DNA of 64,000 nt from Apodemus sylvaticus (Eukaryota > Chordata > Mammalia > Rodentia > Muridae): contig NC_067485.1 in assembly GCF_947179515.1 (NCBI RefSeq), positions 5,963,154 to 6,027,153 of the forward strand, written 5' to 3'. The position numbers and the translations under genes are program-made. The first letter of the stretch is position 1. Every line of letters begins with the position of its first letter. A model generated the notes under the pieces. It did not search any database. It was not told the DNA's origin and saw only the letters and a program-made list of their open reading frames with translations. Positions 22,133 through 34,438 of this stretch are shown here, piece after piece.

Positions 22133-25100
22133 TTAAAATATTTTTACTTTCTATATTCTTTGTTTACATTTCAAATGATTTCCCCTTTCCTGGATCCCCC
22201 TTCACCATATGTCCCATAAACCTTCTTCTCTCCATCCCTTCTCCAATCACCTCCCTCCTTTTTCTCTGTCCTTATATTCCCTTCCAATGCTAGATCGATC
22301 CTTTCCAGGATCAGGACCCTCTCCATACTTCTTCATGGGAGTCATTTGTTATGCAATTTGTGCCTTGGGTATTCAGGGCTTCTGGGCTAATTAATATCCA
22401 CTTATCAGAGATTGCATTCCATGTGTATTCTTTTGTGATTGGGTTACCTCACTTAGGATGATATTTTCCAGATCAAACCATTTGCCTAAAATTTTTGTGA
22501 ATTCATTGTTTCTAATTGCTGAGTAGTATTCCATTGTGTAAATATACCACATTTTCTGAATCCATTCCTCCTTTGAGGGGCATCTGGCTTCTTTCCAGCT
22601 TCTGGCTATTATATATAAGGCTCCTATGAACATAATGGAGTATGTGTCTTTATTGCATGCTGGGGAATCTTTGGGTATATGCCCAGGAGAGGTATAGCAG
22701 GGTCCTCTGGAAGTCACATGTCCAGTTTTCTGAGGAACTTACAGACTGATTTCCACAGTGGTTATACCATGTTACAGCCTCACCAGCAGTGGAGGAGTGT
22801 TCCTCTTTCTCCACATCCTCACCAACACCTCCTGTCTCCTGAGTTTTAGACCTTAGCCATTCTGACTGGTGTAAGGTGAAATCTCAGGGTTGTTTTGATC
22901 TGCATTTCCCTAATGACTAATGATGTTGAGCACTTCTTAAGGTGCCTCTGGGCCATCCGAATTTCTTCAGGTGAAAATTCTTTGTTAAGATCTGTACCCC
23001 ATTTTTAATAGTGTTATTTGGTTCCCTGGAGTCTAACTTCTTGAGTTCTTTGTATATATTGGATATTAGCCCTCTATCAGATGTGTGGTTGGTGAATATC
23101 CTTTCCCAATTTGATGGTTGCCGTTTTGTCCTTCTAACAGTGTCCTTTGCCTTACAGAAACTTTGTAATTCTATGAGGTCCCATTTGTCAATTCTTGATC
23201 TTAAAGCATAAGCTATTAGTGATCTGTTCAGGAACTTTTCCCCTGTGCCCATGTCCTCAAGGGTCTTCCTCAGTTTCTTTTCTATTAGTTTCAGTGTGTC
23301 TGGTTTTACATGGAGTTCCTTGATCCACTTGGAGTGAAGTTTAGTACATGGAGATAAGAATGGATCAATTAAAATTCTTCTGCATGCTGACCTACAATTG
23401 ATCCAGCACCATTTCTTGAAAAGGCTATCTTTTTTCCACTGGATGTTTTTGGCTCCTTTGTCGAAGATCAAGTGACAATAGGTGTGTGGATTCATTTGTG
23501 GATCTTCAATTCTATTCCATTGGTCCACTTGTCTGTCACTGTGTCAATACCTTGCAGTTTTTAACACTATTGCTCTGTAGTACTGCTTGAAGTCAGGGAT
23601 ACTGATTCGCCCAGAATTTCTTTTGTTGTTCAGAATAGTTTTAGCTATCCTGGGTTTTTTGTTATTCCAGATGAATTTGAGAATTGCTTTTTCTAACTCT
23701 GTGAAGAACTGAGTTGGGATTTTGAAGGGGATTGCATTGAATCTGTAGATTGCTTTTGGCAAGATGGCCATTTTAACTATATTAATCCTGCCAATCCACG
23801 AGCATGGCAGATTTTTCCATTTTCTGAGGTCTTCTTTGATTACTTTCTTCAGAGACCTGAAGTTCTTGTCATATAGATCTTTCACTTGTTTGGTTAGAGT
23901 CACACCAAGATACTTTATATTGTTTGTGGCTATTTTGAAGGGTGTCATTTCCCTAACTTCTTTCTCAACCTGCTTATCCTTTGAGTATAGAAAGGCAACT
24001 GATTTGCTTGAGTTGGTTTTATAACCAGCCACTTTGCTGAAGTTGTTTATCAGCTGTAGGAGTTCTCTGGTGGAGGTTTTCAGGTCCCTTAAGTAGACTA
24101 TCATGTCATCTGCAAATAGTGATAATTTGACTTCTTCCTTTCCAATTTGTACCCCCTTGACCTCCTTATGTTTTCTAATTGTCCTGATTGGTCCATTGGT
24201 GAGAGTGGAGTGCTGAAGTCACCCACAATTATTGTGTTAGGTGCAATGTGTGCTTTGAGCTTTAAGAAAGTTTCTTTTATGAAAGAGGGTGCCCTTGCAT
24301 TTGGAGCATAGATGTTCAGGATTGAGAGTTCTTCTTGTTGTATCTTTCATTTGACCAGCAAGAAGTGTCCCTCAGAGTCTCTTGTGATGACTTTGGGTTG
24401 AAAGTCAATTTTATCTGACATTAAAATGGCTACTCCAGGTTGTTTCCTGAGACCATTTGCTTGTAAAATTGTCTTCCAGCCTTTTACTCTAAGGTAGTGT
24501 TTGTCTTTGACTCTGAGGTGTGTTTCCTGTAAGCAGCAAAATGTAGGGTCCTGTTTAAGTATCCAGTCTGTTAGTCTATGTCTTTTTATTGGGGCATTGG
24601 GTCCATTAATGTTAAGAGATATTAAGGAATAGTGATTGTTACTACCTGTCATTTTTGACGTTATTTTTTAAATTTGATTGGTTAACTTTTTTGGGTTTGA
24701 TGAAAAGTTACTATCGTGCTTTTTCCAGGGTGAAGGTTCCCTCCTTGTATTGGTGTTTTCCACCTATTATCCTTTGTAGAGCTGGGTTTGTGGATAGATA
24801 TTGGGTAAACTTGGTTTTGTCATGGAATATCTTAGTTTCTCCATCTATGGTGATTGAGAGTTTTGCTGGGAATAGTAGTTTTGGCTGGCGTTTGTGTTCT
24901 CTTAGAGTCTGCATGAGATCTGCCCAGGACCTTCTAGCCTTCATAGTCTCAGGTGAAAAGTCTGCTGTGATTCTGATAGGTCTTCCTTTATATGTTACTT
25001 GGCCTTTTTCTCTTACTGCCTTTAATATTCTTTCTTTGTTTAGTACATTTGGTGTTTTGATTATTATGTGATGGGAGGTAGTTCTGTTCTGGTCCAGTCT

Positions 25101-26380
25101 GTTTGTAGTTCTGTAGGCTTCTTGAATATTCACGGGCATCTCTCTCTTTAGGTTAGGGAAGTTTTCTTCCATAATTTTATTGAAGATATTTGCTGGCCCT
25201 TTAAGTTGTAAATCTTCACTCTCACCTATGCCTACAATCCTTAGGCTTGGTCTTCTCATTGTGTCCTGGATTTCCTGGATATTTTGGGTTACAATCTTTT
25301 TGCATTTTGCATTTTCTTTAACTGTTGAGTCCATGGTTTCTATGGTATCTTCAGCATCTGAGATTCTTTCTTCTAGCTCTTGTATTCTGATGTTGATATT
25401 TGCATCTATGTCCCCTGATTTTTTCCCAGGGCTTTCTATTTCCAAAGTTGTCTCCCTTTGAATTTTCTTAGTTGTTTCTACTTCTGATTTTAGATCCTGG
25501 ATGGTTTTGCTTAGCTCCATCACTTGCTTGTTTGTGCTTTCCTGTAATTCTTTAAGAGATTTTGTGTTTCCTCTTTCATGACCTCAGCCTGTTGACCAAC
25601 GTTCTCCTGTATTTCTTTAAGTGTTCTTTGCGTTTCCTCATTATTGACTTTTGTATTCTCCTGGATTTCTTTCAATGATTTTTGTGTTTCCCTTACAAGG
25701 TCTTCTAACTTTTGATCCATTTTCTCCTGAATTTCTTTAAGTATGTCCTTCATGTGTTCCTGTACCAGCATTATGACCAGTGATTTAAAATCCAAATCTT
25801 GTTTTACTGGTGTGATGGGGTATCCAGGACATGCTGGTAAAGGAGAATTGTGTTCAGATGTTGCCATATTGCCTTGATTTCTGTTAGTGACGTTCCTGCG
25901 TTTGCCTTTTGCCATCTAGTTCTCACTGGTGTTAGTTGGTCTTGTCAATGCTGGACCCACCAGTGCAAGCTGCCCCTTCCCAGGTGGCCTCTGGTGCACA
26001 TCTTACCTCCTGCACTGCCTGTTGACAGGGTGCTGTTGCCCAGACTGTTCAGATCCTGAAGCAGGCACCTGCAGGGGCCCGCTGGATTCACCAGAGCACA
26101 CTGACTTCTCCCTGCTGGCCGCCCGGAAGCCCCTCTTGCCTCTTGCAGGACCTGGAGATGTGGCGTTGCTGCCCAGGCTGGTCTGGATCCAGAAGCGGAG
26201 AGAGCCGAGGGCTCCCGCCAGAGGCCTCAGGACTGGAACCTAAGCTCTGTGCACCTCTGGGTGCACACCAGGTCTTCCACACTTCCTGGAGACCAAGTGC
26301 TGTGGCCCAGGCTGTTCAGATCCCAAAGCAGACACCTGAAGGCTCCTGCCGGGGCCCGATGGGTTCACCAGAGCACACTA
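22133..26380 (-). mobile_element. L1 with complete ends and an internal ORF2 deletion, minus strand
   Basis: The element is bounded by exact 15-bp target duplications. From right to left: GC-rich 5'UTR (26380-25916), ORF1 (25915-24711, one frameshift near 25530), ORF2 endonuclease start (about 24650-24185), then a jump at about 24183 straight to the reverse-transcriptase middle with the FADD motif region, then the ORF2 C-terminus, 3'UTR and tail at 22133. About half of ORF2, between the endonuclease and the RT active site, is missing. Both ends are complete, so the deletion occurred before or after insertion but not by 5' truncation. It cannot encode a working ORF2 protein. Confidence 0.88.
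24711..25915 (-). pseudogene. L1 ORF1 (RNA-binding chaperone), one frameshift
   Basis: The ORF1 protein binds L1 RNA as a trimer. Here the start at 25915 gives MAKGKRRNVTNRNQ, the usual rat-type beginning. A coiled coil follows, built of repeats around KSLKEIQEN (about residues 45-130). After a frameshift near 25530, a continuous 270-codon frame (25523-24711) covers the rest of the coiled coil, the RRM (RRPSLRIVGIGESED) and the C-terminal domain (MKARRSWADLMQTLREH). The length is close to the family's usual size plus one extra coiled-coil repeat. Apart from the one shift it is intact. Confidence 0.85.
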
Positions 26381-26395
26381 AAATCAGGTCATTTT
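26381..26395 (+). repeat. Target site duplication, right copy
   Basis: Exact match to 22118-22132. See the L1 between them. Confidence 0.9.
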
Positions 26396-26469
26396 AAATA
26401 CTATTTTATAAAGCAAAAGAAGATGCTAGGTGTCTAGAGACCAAGAAGATGCTGAAGAAGATAAGGGCA

Positions 26470-26592
26470 TTTTCTTGAGAGCATGAAGACATGAGGTTGA
26501 TTCAAAGACACACATAATAGGAGGAGCTGATTCCTACAAGTGGCTCTGACCTATCACCAAAGATGTGCATGCACGCATGCACATGCACATGC

Positions 26593-26628
<36 letters not shown>

Positions 26629-26632
26629 CAAT
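26470..26632 (+). mobile_element. B3/B4-type SINE with (CA)n tail, plus strand (tentative)
   Basis: 'gagcatgaagacatgaggtt', 'ggaggagctgattcctacaa' and 'gctctgaccta' followed by 'gtgcatgcacgcatgcac' and a (CA) run at 26597-26625 match the general form of the B3/B4 family. The family assignment is from memory and is uncertain; the CA repeat is plain. Confidence 0.55.
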
Positions 26633-26639
26633 TTTTTTT

Positions 26640-27737
26640 TGGTCATGATTTCTAGCATAGCAACAGGAACCAATGTGGAACAGAAATTGGTAGCAGGAAA
26701 ATATGTTGCTAAGATCAACTGGAATGTGTTATTTTGGATTAGGATTCTCGTGGTATTTAGAAGCTTAGGCTATAAAAGTTATTGATTCCTCGGACTGTCA
26801 TCTAGTGTATTCTCTAAATAGTGCAAAAGTTGAGGGACAAGGATGGATGCTGTCCCTTGTTTCAAGTCACCTAGCTTTTGTTTGTGTGTGAAACTGAGAG
26901 AAGAAATGATTCAGGAATATGACTCTTGCATCTAGGAATAAGCACACATTGACATAAAATAAGTGTTCATATTCAGATTACTAAAGTGTAAATATCATAA
27001 CCCAAAACTCATTTTATTAAATGTATGGGGCATTTAATCTGACTAGGAATAATGTAATGTTTGTGAGATAAATATTTGCTACCAAAAACTATTATAAAAT
27101 GTGGGCCTCAGAAGCCAACTCCAGTCAGGTCACCAGGCAGTTTAAATATGAATTTGCCCATGACATATCTATGAAACTCTAAAAAACTAAAACCCAATTT
27201 GTTATTCATGAGCTGGTAAGTAATTCCCAAGCTAATAGTTCTTCAACGTTACTATCTAATTAAATGATAAAAATAATTGTATCTTTCGGAATGGTCTGTA
27301 GGATCTTACTTCTATGATCTCAATACGTGCATTAAGAGTGCATGGAAGCCTGTGGATTGTCCTGTGAGCACTGAACTTTCAACATTGTACCTGGACCCAC
27401 AGAGGCTTATACGTTATCCATAGTCAAACCTAACAAGGATCTTCTGGTCCATACTCAGTGCCATCACACAGCCTGCCACAGACAAATGACTTCATAGCAG
27501 ATGTGGGTCAAGAATGCAAGCTTCCAACGTGTCTTTGCTGGAGAAGACTCTATAGTGGAACCTGTACTATTTCTGTACAATATTTCTTAATTTTGTGAAG
27601 TGTCCATTTATATTAATATGATATTATAAAGAATGTTGTTGTGATACAGCATATGTATACATGGGAAAAGTCTTATGTGTATATCCTAAATGGCTAGTAC
27701 ATGTCAACCCCTAAGCCTGAGCAATTAACAATGAAGG
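26640..27737. other. Unassigned sequence before the tandem duplication
   Basis: I recognise no exon, SINE or L1 here. No open frame of note. It ends where the duplicated unit A starts at 27738. Confidence 0.45.
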
Positions 27738-28749
27738 TAGTGTCATTTTGCTGCCTAAGCTTTAGCCTTGGTGTGAAGGAACAGTTGTTGTCCCTTAACA
27801 GGTGAAATGCCTCCTGGCAGTGAGGGTTTATATGCTGTAGTGTTCACCCAAGGAAGGAATATGTCCCTGAAGCCTGGTCAGTCATTTAGAATGTGGACAA
27901 TAATCTTTATGGCTTTTTCACAAACAAATATTATACAGAGGGCCTAACTATGATGAGTATTTTCTCTTTGTGTGATATATAACAACCACAGGACATATAA
28001 ATGATATAGATGTAAGGATATGTAGGGAAGGTAGAGACGTGACAGTGAATGAGGATATAAGTCCATATTATGTAATCAGGGGGAAGTTGGGTAGATGTAA
28101 CTCAGGAGGCATGGATTGTTTTGGCCCAAGGTTCCTTTCTGTTCCTGTTGATTCTTTCCTACTGATAGTGTCTTAGTGCTCAGAAAGTAATTGAGGCAAA
28201 GACCAGAATCATTGGTCACTGGGACACAGAGTAATGAACACAGGTCTTTCCAGGCTAGGGTTCATTGTAATTACCCCATGCAAGATCACTTAGGTGTTTT
28301 CTGCTGGATAGCCTCCCAGTTTGAAATGGGTTGAAGTAAGCCACAGAATGGGATGCAGGTGTATCTTTGAAGACTGATGTTTTCCTTAGTATATTTAGAG
28401 AGTAGAGATTCTACTCTCTAAATATACAAAATACCTATTGATAACCTCATTAAAGTTCTAAAAAATTCTTGTTCATTCTAAGAGTTAAAAGCTGCAGGCT
28501 TCGTTAATTAACTTCAGTAGCCTAATGACAGATTATTAAGTAAAGTAGCCTTTGTTTGATCATGCAGGAACTGAGAAGCTCTGTCTTCCAGTTGAATTTG
28601 CAGGAAGAAAGAAAGGACACTTTGAAAAGTCATTTTAAACTTTGTTTCTAAGTTCTTTCTAAAAGCTTCTCTTTAAAGAGTTTTCTATGAAAGTTCTCCA
28701 AGAAAGAAAGCTCTTTTCTCTAAAACATTTTTCATTTTCATTTAAAAAT

Positions 28750-28750
<1 letters not shown>

Positions 28751-28801
<51 letters not shown>
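28751..28801. repeat. (CT)n microsatellite
   Basis: About 25 uninterrupted CT dinucleotides, present only in unit A of the tandem duplication. Confidence 0.95.
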
Positions 28802-28803
<2 letters not shown>

Positions 28804-29783
28804 GTTAGTACTTCTACATCTTTTAGAATGTATGATCATGTTGTAAAACTTCACCACAATTTTCCATATATTCACATCATAAATTGAATATGAAGTTTAA
28901 AAAAAATGTTTATATGAATATCCATTAAGAGTACTTTTCTGAACATTCATTCTATATCACTAGCTCAGTAGGGTCATTGGAATTTAAAAACCATAATTTT
29001 TGTGAATAAGGAATTAGTGAAGTTTCATATAGACACTGTCAAAATTTTATCTTCTTTCTTTGCAACTATAGTAAATCATCAGTTTCCTTTTCATGACCTT
29101 TGGTTAGTTGTTTTATAATCTCTTGCAATGTTCTCTAAGTTGTAGATCCCTGCTCATAATCTTAGAAGCAATTACTGATATCATTTGAAGACTAGATGTG
29201 TTCTCATTGGAATTTTGATTATTAGAGAAAGCTTAATAGCAGTCCTATTTTAGAAGAGTCTAATATTTACTAAGATAATTTTAGGAATTCATATAGGATC
29301 ATCAGTAAGGACTAAGAATTCACCTATTTGTCTCTATAGCATCACTATAAGAGTACATATTCCTTGTTCTACAGAGATCCACTAAAAAGGATTGGCTAGG
29401 ACATAGTGATTGTTTATATATATATCCCAATTTACAGTATTTTTGGTCTTGCCTAAAGAAGCAAATCCATCATTAACTGTACAGTCCATGGAAGAACCAT
29501 CTCAAGAATATCATCTGCTATTTTTTATTTTCTCCTTGAAGGCTCTTGGGAGTCTTCATATATCCTGACTATTTTGTCTTCTTAGCTAGAATTTTCTGCC
29601 AAAGGAGGCATTATTCACATATGTTAGGGCTTGGAGTGTGGGCCTATACATTTAGAGGAGAACAAAATAAACCAGAGTTGCTCTTGGAAATCACCAAGTT
29701 AGTTAAGACTATCATGTGCATTCAATACTATGTGTTAATCCAGATAAATGGAGTGCATGATTTACTGTTAAAAATTGTAATCA

Positions 29784-29970
29784 GGGGCTGGATAGATGGT
29801 TTGGTGGTTAAGAGCACTGATTGCTCTTCCAGTACTCATGTGTTCAATTCCCAGCAACGACATATTGGCTCACAACCATCTGTATTAGAATCTGATGTCC
29901 TTTTGTGGTGTGTCTAAAAACATCTACCGTGTTCTCATGTAAATATAATAAATCAATCTTTAAAAAATTC
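29784..29970 (+). mobile_element. B2 SINE, plus strand (unit A)
   Basis: Contains 'ggggctggatagatggtttg', 'gttaagagcactgattgctc' and 'caattcccagcaacgacata', the RNA polymerase III-transcribed head and body of B2, and ends in an A-rich AATAAATC tail. The same insertion is at 34054-34245 in unit B, so it predates the duplication. Confidence 0.88.
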
Positions 29971-30721
29971 TAATTTAAAAGATCAATGATTTTTCCACCC
30001 TTCCTTTGTGCCAAAAGTAGTTCTTCATTTATGATTATCTATAAAAGGCAGGTGTCTTAAGAGAGTTTACCTGGTCTACCTGATATTACAATTTTGCCAA
30101 GCTGTGTCTCTTGTCAGAAAAGAAAATCAGATACATAAGAGGTCTCTGACACTTCTCTTATGATCTGCCTGTTCTGACATGTTTATGGTATTGAAGGTAG
30201 TAAATAATAGTAGTGTCTCAAACACAGAAAGACCAGGGTAAGCCATAGTTCAATAAAGCATTCTCGGTGTCTTTATTACATATGAGGAAACTAACAATGA
30301 TGAATTGAAAACAAATTATTAAAAAAATTCCATGAGGTTGAATGCAGAGCCATCTTAGCATCCAATGGTTGCATGAGTCAAAAATTATTAAGAAACAGAT
30401 AACAATACTTGGATTCTTTGGTGGCCTTTATGCCACATTTCAGAGAAGAATTAGCGGGAACACAGGCCATATTTTGATTAGTGTTTGTTGTGGAGTATTA
30501 TTCATTTTATTGATGTGTGAAGAGAAGACTGGACATTAAGAAGCCACTTTCTGTTTAATCTCAGTGGAAAGCCTGTGGATATCAGTTCTACAGAGCACAT
30601 GAGGTTTTAGGTGCTAGGTTAGACAATCCTATGCCCTTTCCATTGGTGTTTTGTGTTCTTCCCATTGGCTGCCTATTGTTTCTAGGTTTTATTCTATAAA
30701 AAAAAATATATATATATATAT

Positions 30722-30870
30722 AAGCTAGGCAGTAGTGGTGCACGCTTTTAATCCGAGAACTTCAGATGCAGAGGCAGATGGGTTTCTGAGTTCAAGGCCA
30801 GCCTGGTCTACAGAGTGAGTTGCAGAAAAGCAAGGGCTACACAGAGAAACCCTATTTTGAAAGAAAAAGT
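30722..30870 (+). mobile_element. B1 SINE, plus strand (unit A)
   Basis: 'agctaggcagtagtggtgca' to 'cacagagaaaccctattttg' is a full-length B1. An (TA) run precedes it. The orthologous copy in unit B is at 36013-36160. Confidence 0.88.
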
Positions 30871-33617
30871 GTTAAAACCAGTACCAACACGATGTAAACA
30901 ATTCTATCAAAGAATTGCGCATTTATACCATTGCACTAAGGTTTCCACTTTCTTTCTCCTTTTTTTGATTGTCAGATTATTTTGAATTTGAGTCATGTTT
31001 ATATGGACCATTAACAAAAAAGGACACGTGGCCATCACACGATGAATCATTCTTGAGGGTCAAAGCTTTCTCTGTGTTCTAAGAAGCAATTAGGGCTTGA
31101 ATTGGAAATGGTAATTCATAGTGATGAGACAGAAGTCTCCATTGTGTTGGGAAACATATCATCAGCTGTGCATTAGTATAGTCAAGAGAACTGTTAAATG
31201 TGTTTAGATTTTTCTGACATTGGGGTGACACTTATGTATTGAAATTAAAGCTTCAATCAAACAGGATTGAAACAAGAATAGAAGAAATTTCATAAGTTAA
31301 AATCTCTGAATATCTTACACATTATGGCTATTTACTTATAGGGTTAATTATCTATTTTGTAATATCTAGACATTAAGTTTCTTCCTCAGTTTTGGACAGA
31401 AGATGGTCTTGTAGCTCAGAGAGTAATTGATGCAAATACTTGTGTTGTTAAACTTGCTCTTTACTCATTAAGTCTTACAGATTCTGATGGTGTCTAGGTT
31501 GGAATGGGACCTGCAGCATTCTAACAGCTGCAACATTTGGGCATCTCCAGTTGACTCTGATTAGAATGCACCCTTTTCCTGAGATCACCACAGCCTAAGA
31601 AACAATTTTGTGGATGTTATCTATATCTCATAATAGACTAATAAAATCATTGTAAAATTATTGAAGAACTGAGTTCTCTTCATTGAATTACATACTTTTT
31701 AAAAATGGAAATAATAGGTTTAATGTAGAAAGAGTAGTAAATGGAAGCTTAAGAATATTTCCAATTTTTGAATTTCCTCAGAGAGTTCTAGAAAAATATC
31801 CTTATTCATAAACACCATTTAACTCCTCAATTATAATTAAAATATAAAGAAAACAAGCGTAACATTTTTAAGTTTGTTTAAAACTAGAAGGGAAGCAAGA
31901 CTGACAGGAATGATAATTCAGGCTTGAAGGGAAGATGTATGAGTGTCATTCCAGCATGTACCTTGACCCAAATAGTCAGCTCCATTCATGAACTTTAGTT
32001 ACAGAATACTTTAACTCCTTATTTGGAAAAATAAGGAAAAGAGATGTATGGAAGAAGGAAAATGGTGACAGCAAGGCCTTAACATGTGGAAGTACAAAAT
32101 CAGATGAAAAAATTTTAAATGTGATTGATTGGTGATTAAATTATTTGGTTGATTGATTTGATTGATTGGTTGCTAGTGTAATTTTGTTGCCTAAGTTTTA
32201 ACTTTGGTGTGACGATTAGCTTGTTGGTCCTTAAAGGTGAAATGCCTCTTTGTAGCTAGGGTTTCTATGTTGTATTGGTTCACCCAAGGCAGGAATATGC
32301 CCTAGAAGCCTGGTCAGTAATGTAGAGGGCTAAGAATATTCTTTGTGGCTTCTTTATGAACAAATATTATACAGAGAGCATAACTCTGCTGAGTACTTTC
32401 TCTTTGTGTGATTTTTAACAACCACAGGACAATTCAATGATATAAATATAATAATATACAGGGAAGGTAGAGATGTGACAGAGAATGAGGATATATGTCC
32501 ATATCATGTCATCAAGAGTAAGTTAGGTAGATGTAACTTAGGAGGGGTGAATTGTTTTGGCCCAAGGCTCCTTTCTGTTCCTGTTGATTCTTTCCTACTG
32601 ATAGTATCTTAGTGCTCAGAGAGTAATTGACGCAAAGTCTGGAATCATTGGTCACTGGGACACAGAGCGATGGACACAGGTCTTTCCAAGTTTCGGTTCA
32701 TTGTAATTGCCTCATGCAAGATCACTAAGGTGTCTTCTGCTGGGTAGCTCCCCAGTCTGAAATGGATTGAATAAGCCACAGAATTGGATGCATGTATAGC
32801 TTTAAAGACTGATGGTCTCCAAACATTTTAGCTCTCTAACTATACTGAATGCCTATTGATAACTTCTTTAAAGTCCTAAAAAATTCTCATTCATTTTAAG
32901 AGTTAAAAGTTGCAGGCTTAGTTGATTAACTCAAGTACCCTAATGACAGATAATTAAGTAAAGTAGCCTTTGCTTGAACTTGCAAGAACCGAGAAGCTCT
33001 ATCTTCCCCTCTCCCTCCCTCACCCCTCAGAACTTCTATCTCTTTCAGAATATATGATCACTTTATAAAAAATTCGCCACAATTTTCCACATATTCAAAT
33101 CATAAATTTAATAAGAACTTTACAATAGAATGCTTACATGATGTTTCTGACTAAAAATTCATTATCTGTTAGTAGCTCAATTCGGTCATTGAAAGTTAAA
33201 ACCCATAATCTTTATGTCTAAGGTAGTAGTAATATTTTATATAGACCCTGTCAAAATTTTATCTTCTTTCCTTGCAAAAATACTGAATCATTAATTTCCT
33301 TTTAATGACCTTTGAATAGTCATTTTATAACCTCATGCAATGTGTTCTAAGTTGTAGATCCCTTCTTGCAAACTCAGAAGCAATTAACAGGTGACACTTG
33401 AAGGCTAGGAGTGTTCTCTTTGGAGTTTTGATTATTAGAGACGGCTTATTAGTAGTCTTATTGTAAAAGAGTTTAATATTTACTAAATAATTTTAGGAAT
33501 TCATATAGGATCATCAATAAGAATAAGATTATCTATTTATTTGTAGATCACTGTAATATTACATCTACATTGTTCTACAGAGATCTGCTCAAAAGGGTTG
33601 GCTAACACCAAGTGATT

Positions 33618-33660
33618 GTGTGTGTTTGTTTGTTTGTGTGTGTGTGTGTGTGTGTGTGTG
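33618..33660. repeat. (GT)n microsatellite with GTTT interruptions
   Basis: 'gtgtgtgtttgtttgtttgt' then about 11 GT units, in unit B only. Unit A has a short (AT) run at the same place (29412-29422). Confidence 0.9.
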
Positions 33661-34053
33661 CATAATTTATTAATAATAATAAAATCATTTTAATACCAGG
33701 AACCTTTACCAAAATCCAGTATTTTTAGTCTTGCCTAAAGAAGCAAATCCATCATTACCTATATAGTACATGGAAGAACCAAGTCAGGAATATCACCTTC
33801 CTTCTTCTTGAAGGCTCTTGTTAGTTTTCATATATCCTGGCTACTTTGCCTCCATATCTAGAATTTTCTGCCAAAGGAGGAGATTATTAACATATGTTAG
33901 AGGTTGGAGTGTGGGCCTACACATTTAGAAGAGAACAAAATAAATCAAGGATGCTCTTAGAATTCAGGAATTCAATGAAGATGAACATGTGAACTCAATA
34001 TTCTATGTTAATCCATATAAAGGGGGTGCATCATTTACTGTTAAAAAATTCTA

Positions 34054-34245
34054 GTTGAGAGCTGGAGAGAGGGTTCAGTTGTTAAGAGCACTGACTGTTC
34101 TTCCAAGTGGTCATGAGTTCAATTCCCAGCAATCACAATGTGGCTCACAACAATCTGTAAGAGAATCTGTTGTCCTCTTCGGGTCTGTCTGAAAACAGCT
34201 ACAGTGTGTTCATATAAATATGATAAATCAATCATTAAAAAACAT
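34054..34245 (+). mobile_element. B2 SINE, plus strand (unit B)
   Basis: Duplicate of the B2 at 29784-29970, with 'gagctggagagagggttcag' and 'gagttcaattcccagcaatc'. Confidence 0.88.
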
Positions 34246-34423
34246 TCTAATGGAAAAGATCAATGATTCCCTGCCCTTTTTTATGCCCAAAGCAGTTAGT
34301 TCCTCATTTATGATTATCTCTCAAAGGCAAGGGTCTTAATAGAATTTGCCTGGTCTACCTGATATTACAATTTTGCCAAGCTGTTTTTTAGAGACAGAAA
34401 AAAAATCAGATACATAAGATGTC

Positions 34424-34438
34424 TCTCACACATTTCTT
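34424..34438 (+). repeat. Target site duplication (left) of the L1 at 34439-35449
   Basis: 'tctcacacatttctt' pairs with 'tctcacacattcctt' at 35450-35464, with one mismatch. Unit A has an uninterrupted related sequence at 30150-30165, which confirms the insertion point. Confidence 0.85.

Larger units (their letters stand above)
27738..32173 (+). repeat. Tandem duplication, unit A (about 4.4 kb)
   Basis: From 'tagtgtcattttgctgcc' at 27738 this unit aligns along its whole length with 32174-42966, where it resumes with 'tagtgtaattttgttgcc'. Shared landmarks in the same order are: the 'acaaccacaggac' region, a B2, a B1, 'ttttggacagaa', 'cctgagatcaccacag', 'accttgacccaaatagtcag' and a final run of GATTGATT-like repeats. 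Divergence looks like about one base in ten by eye. Apart from the SINEs I see no gene. Unit A carries a (CT)n microsatellite that unit B lacks. Confidence 0.85.

Noticed and set aside
25929..26397. Several 60-100 codon GC-rich frames
   Set aside because: L1 5'UTR of the element at 22133-26380; no homology beyond L1.
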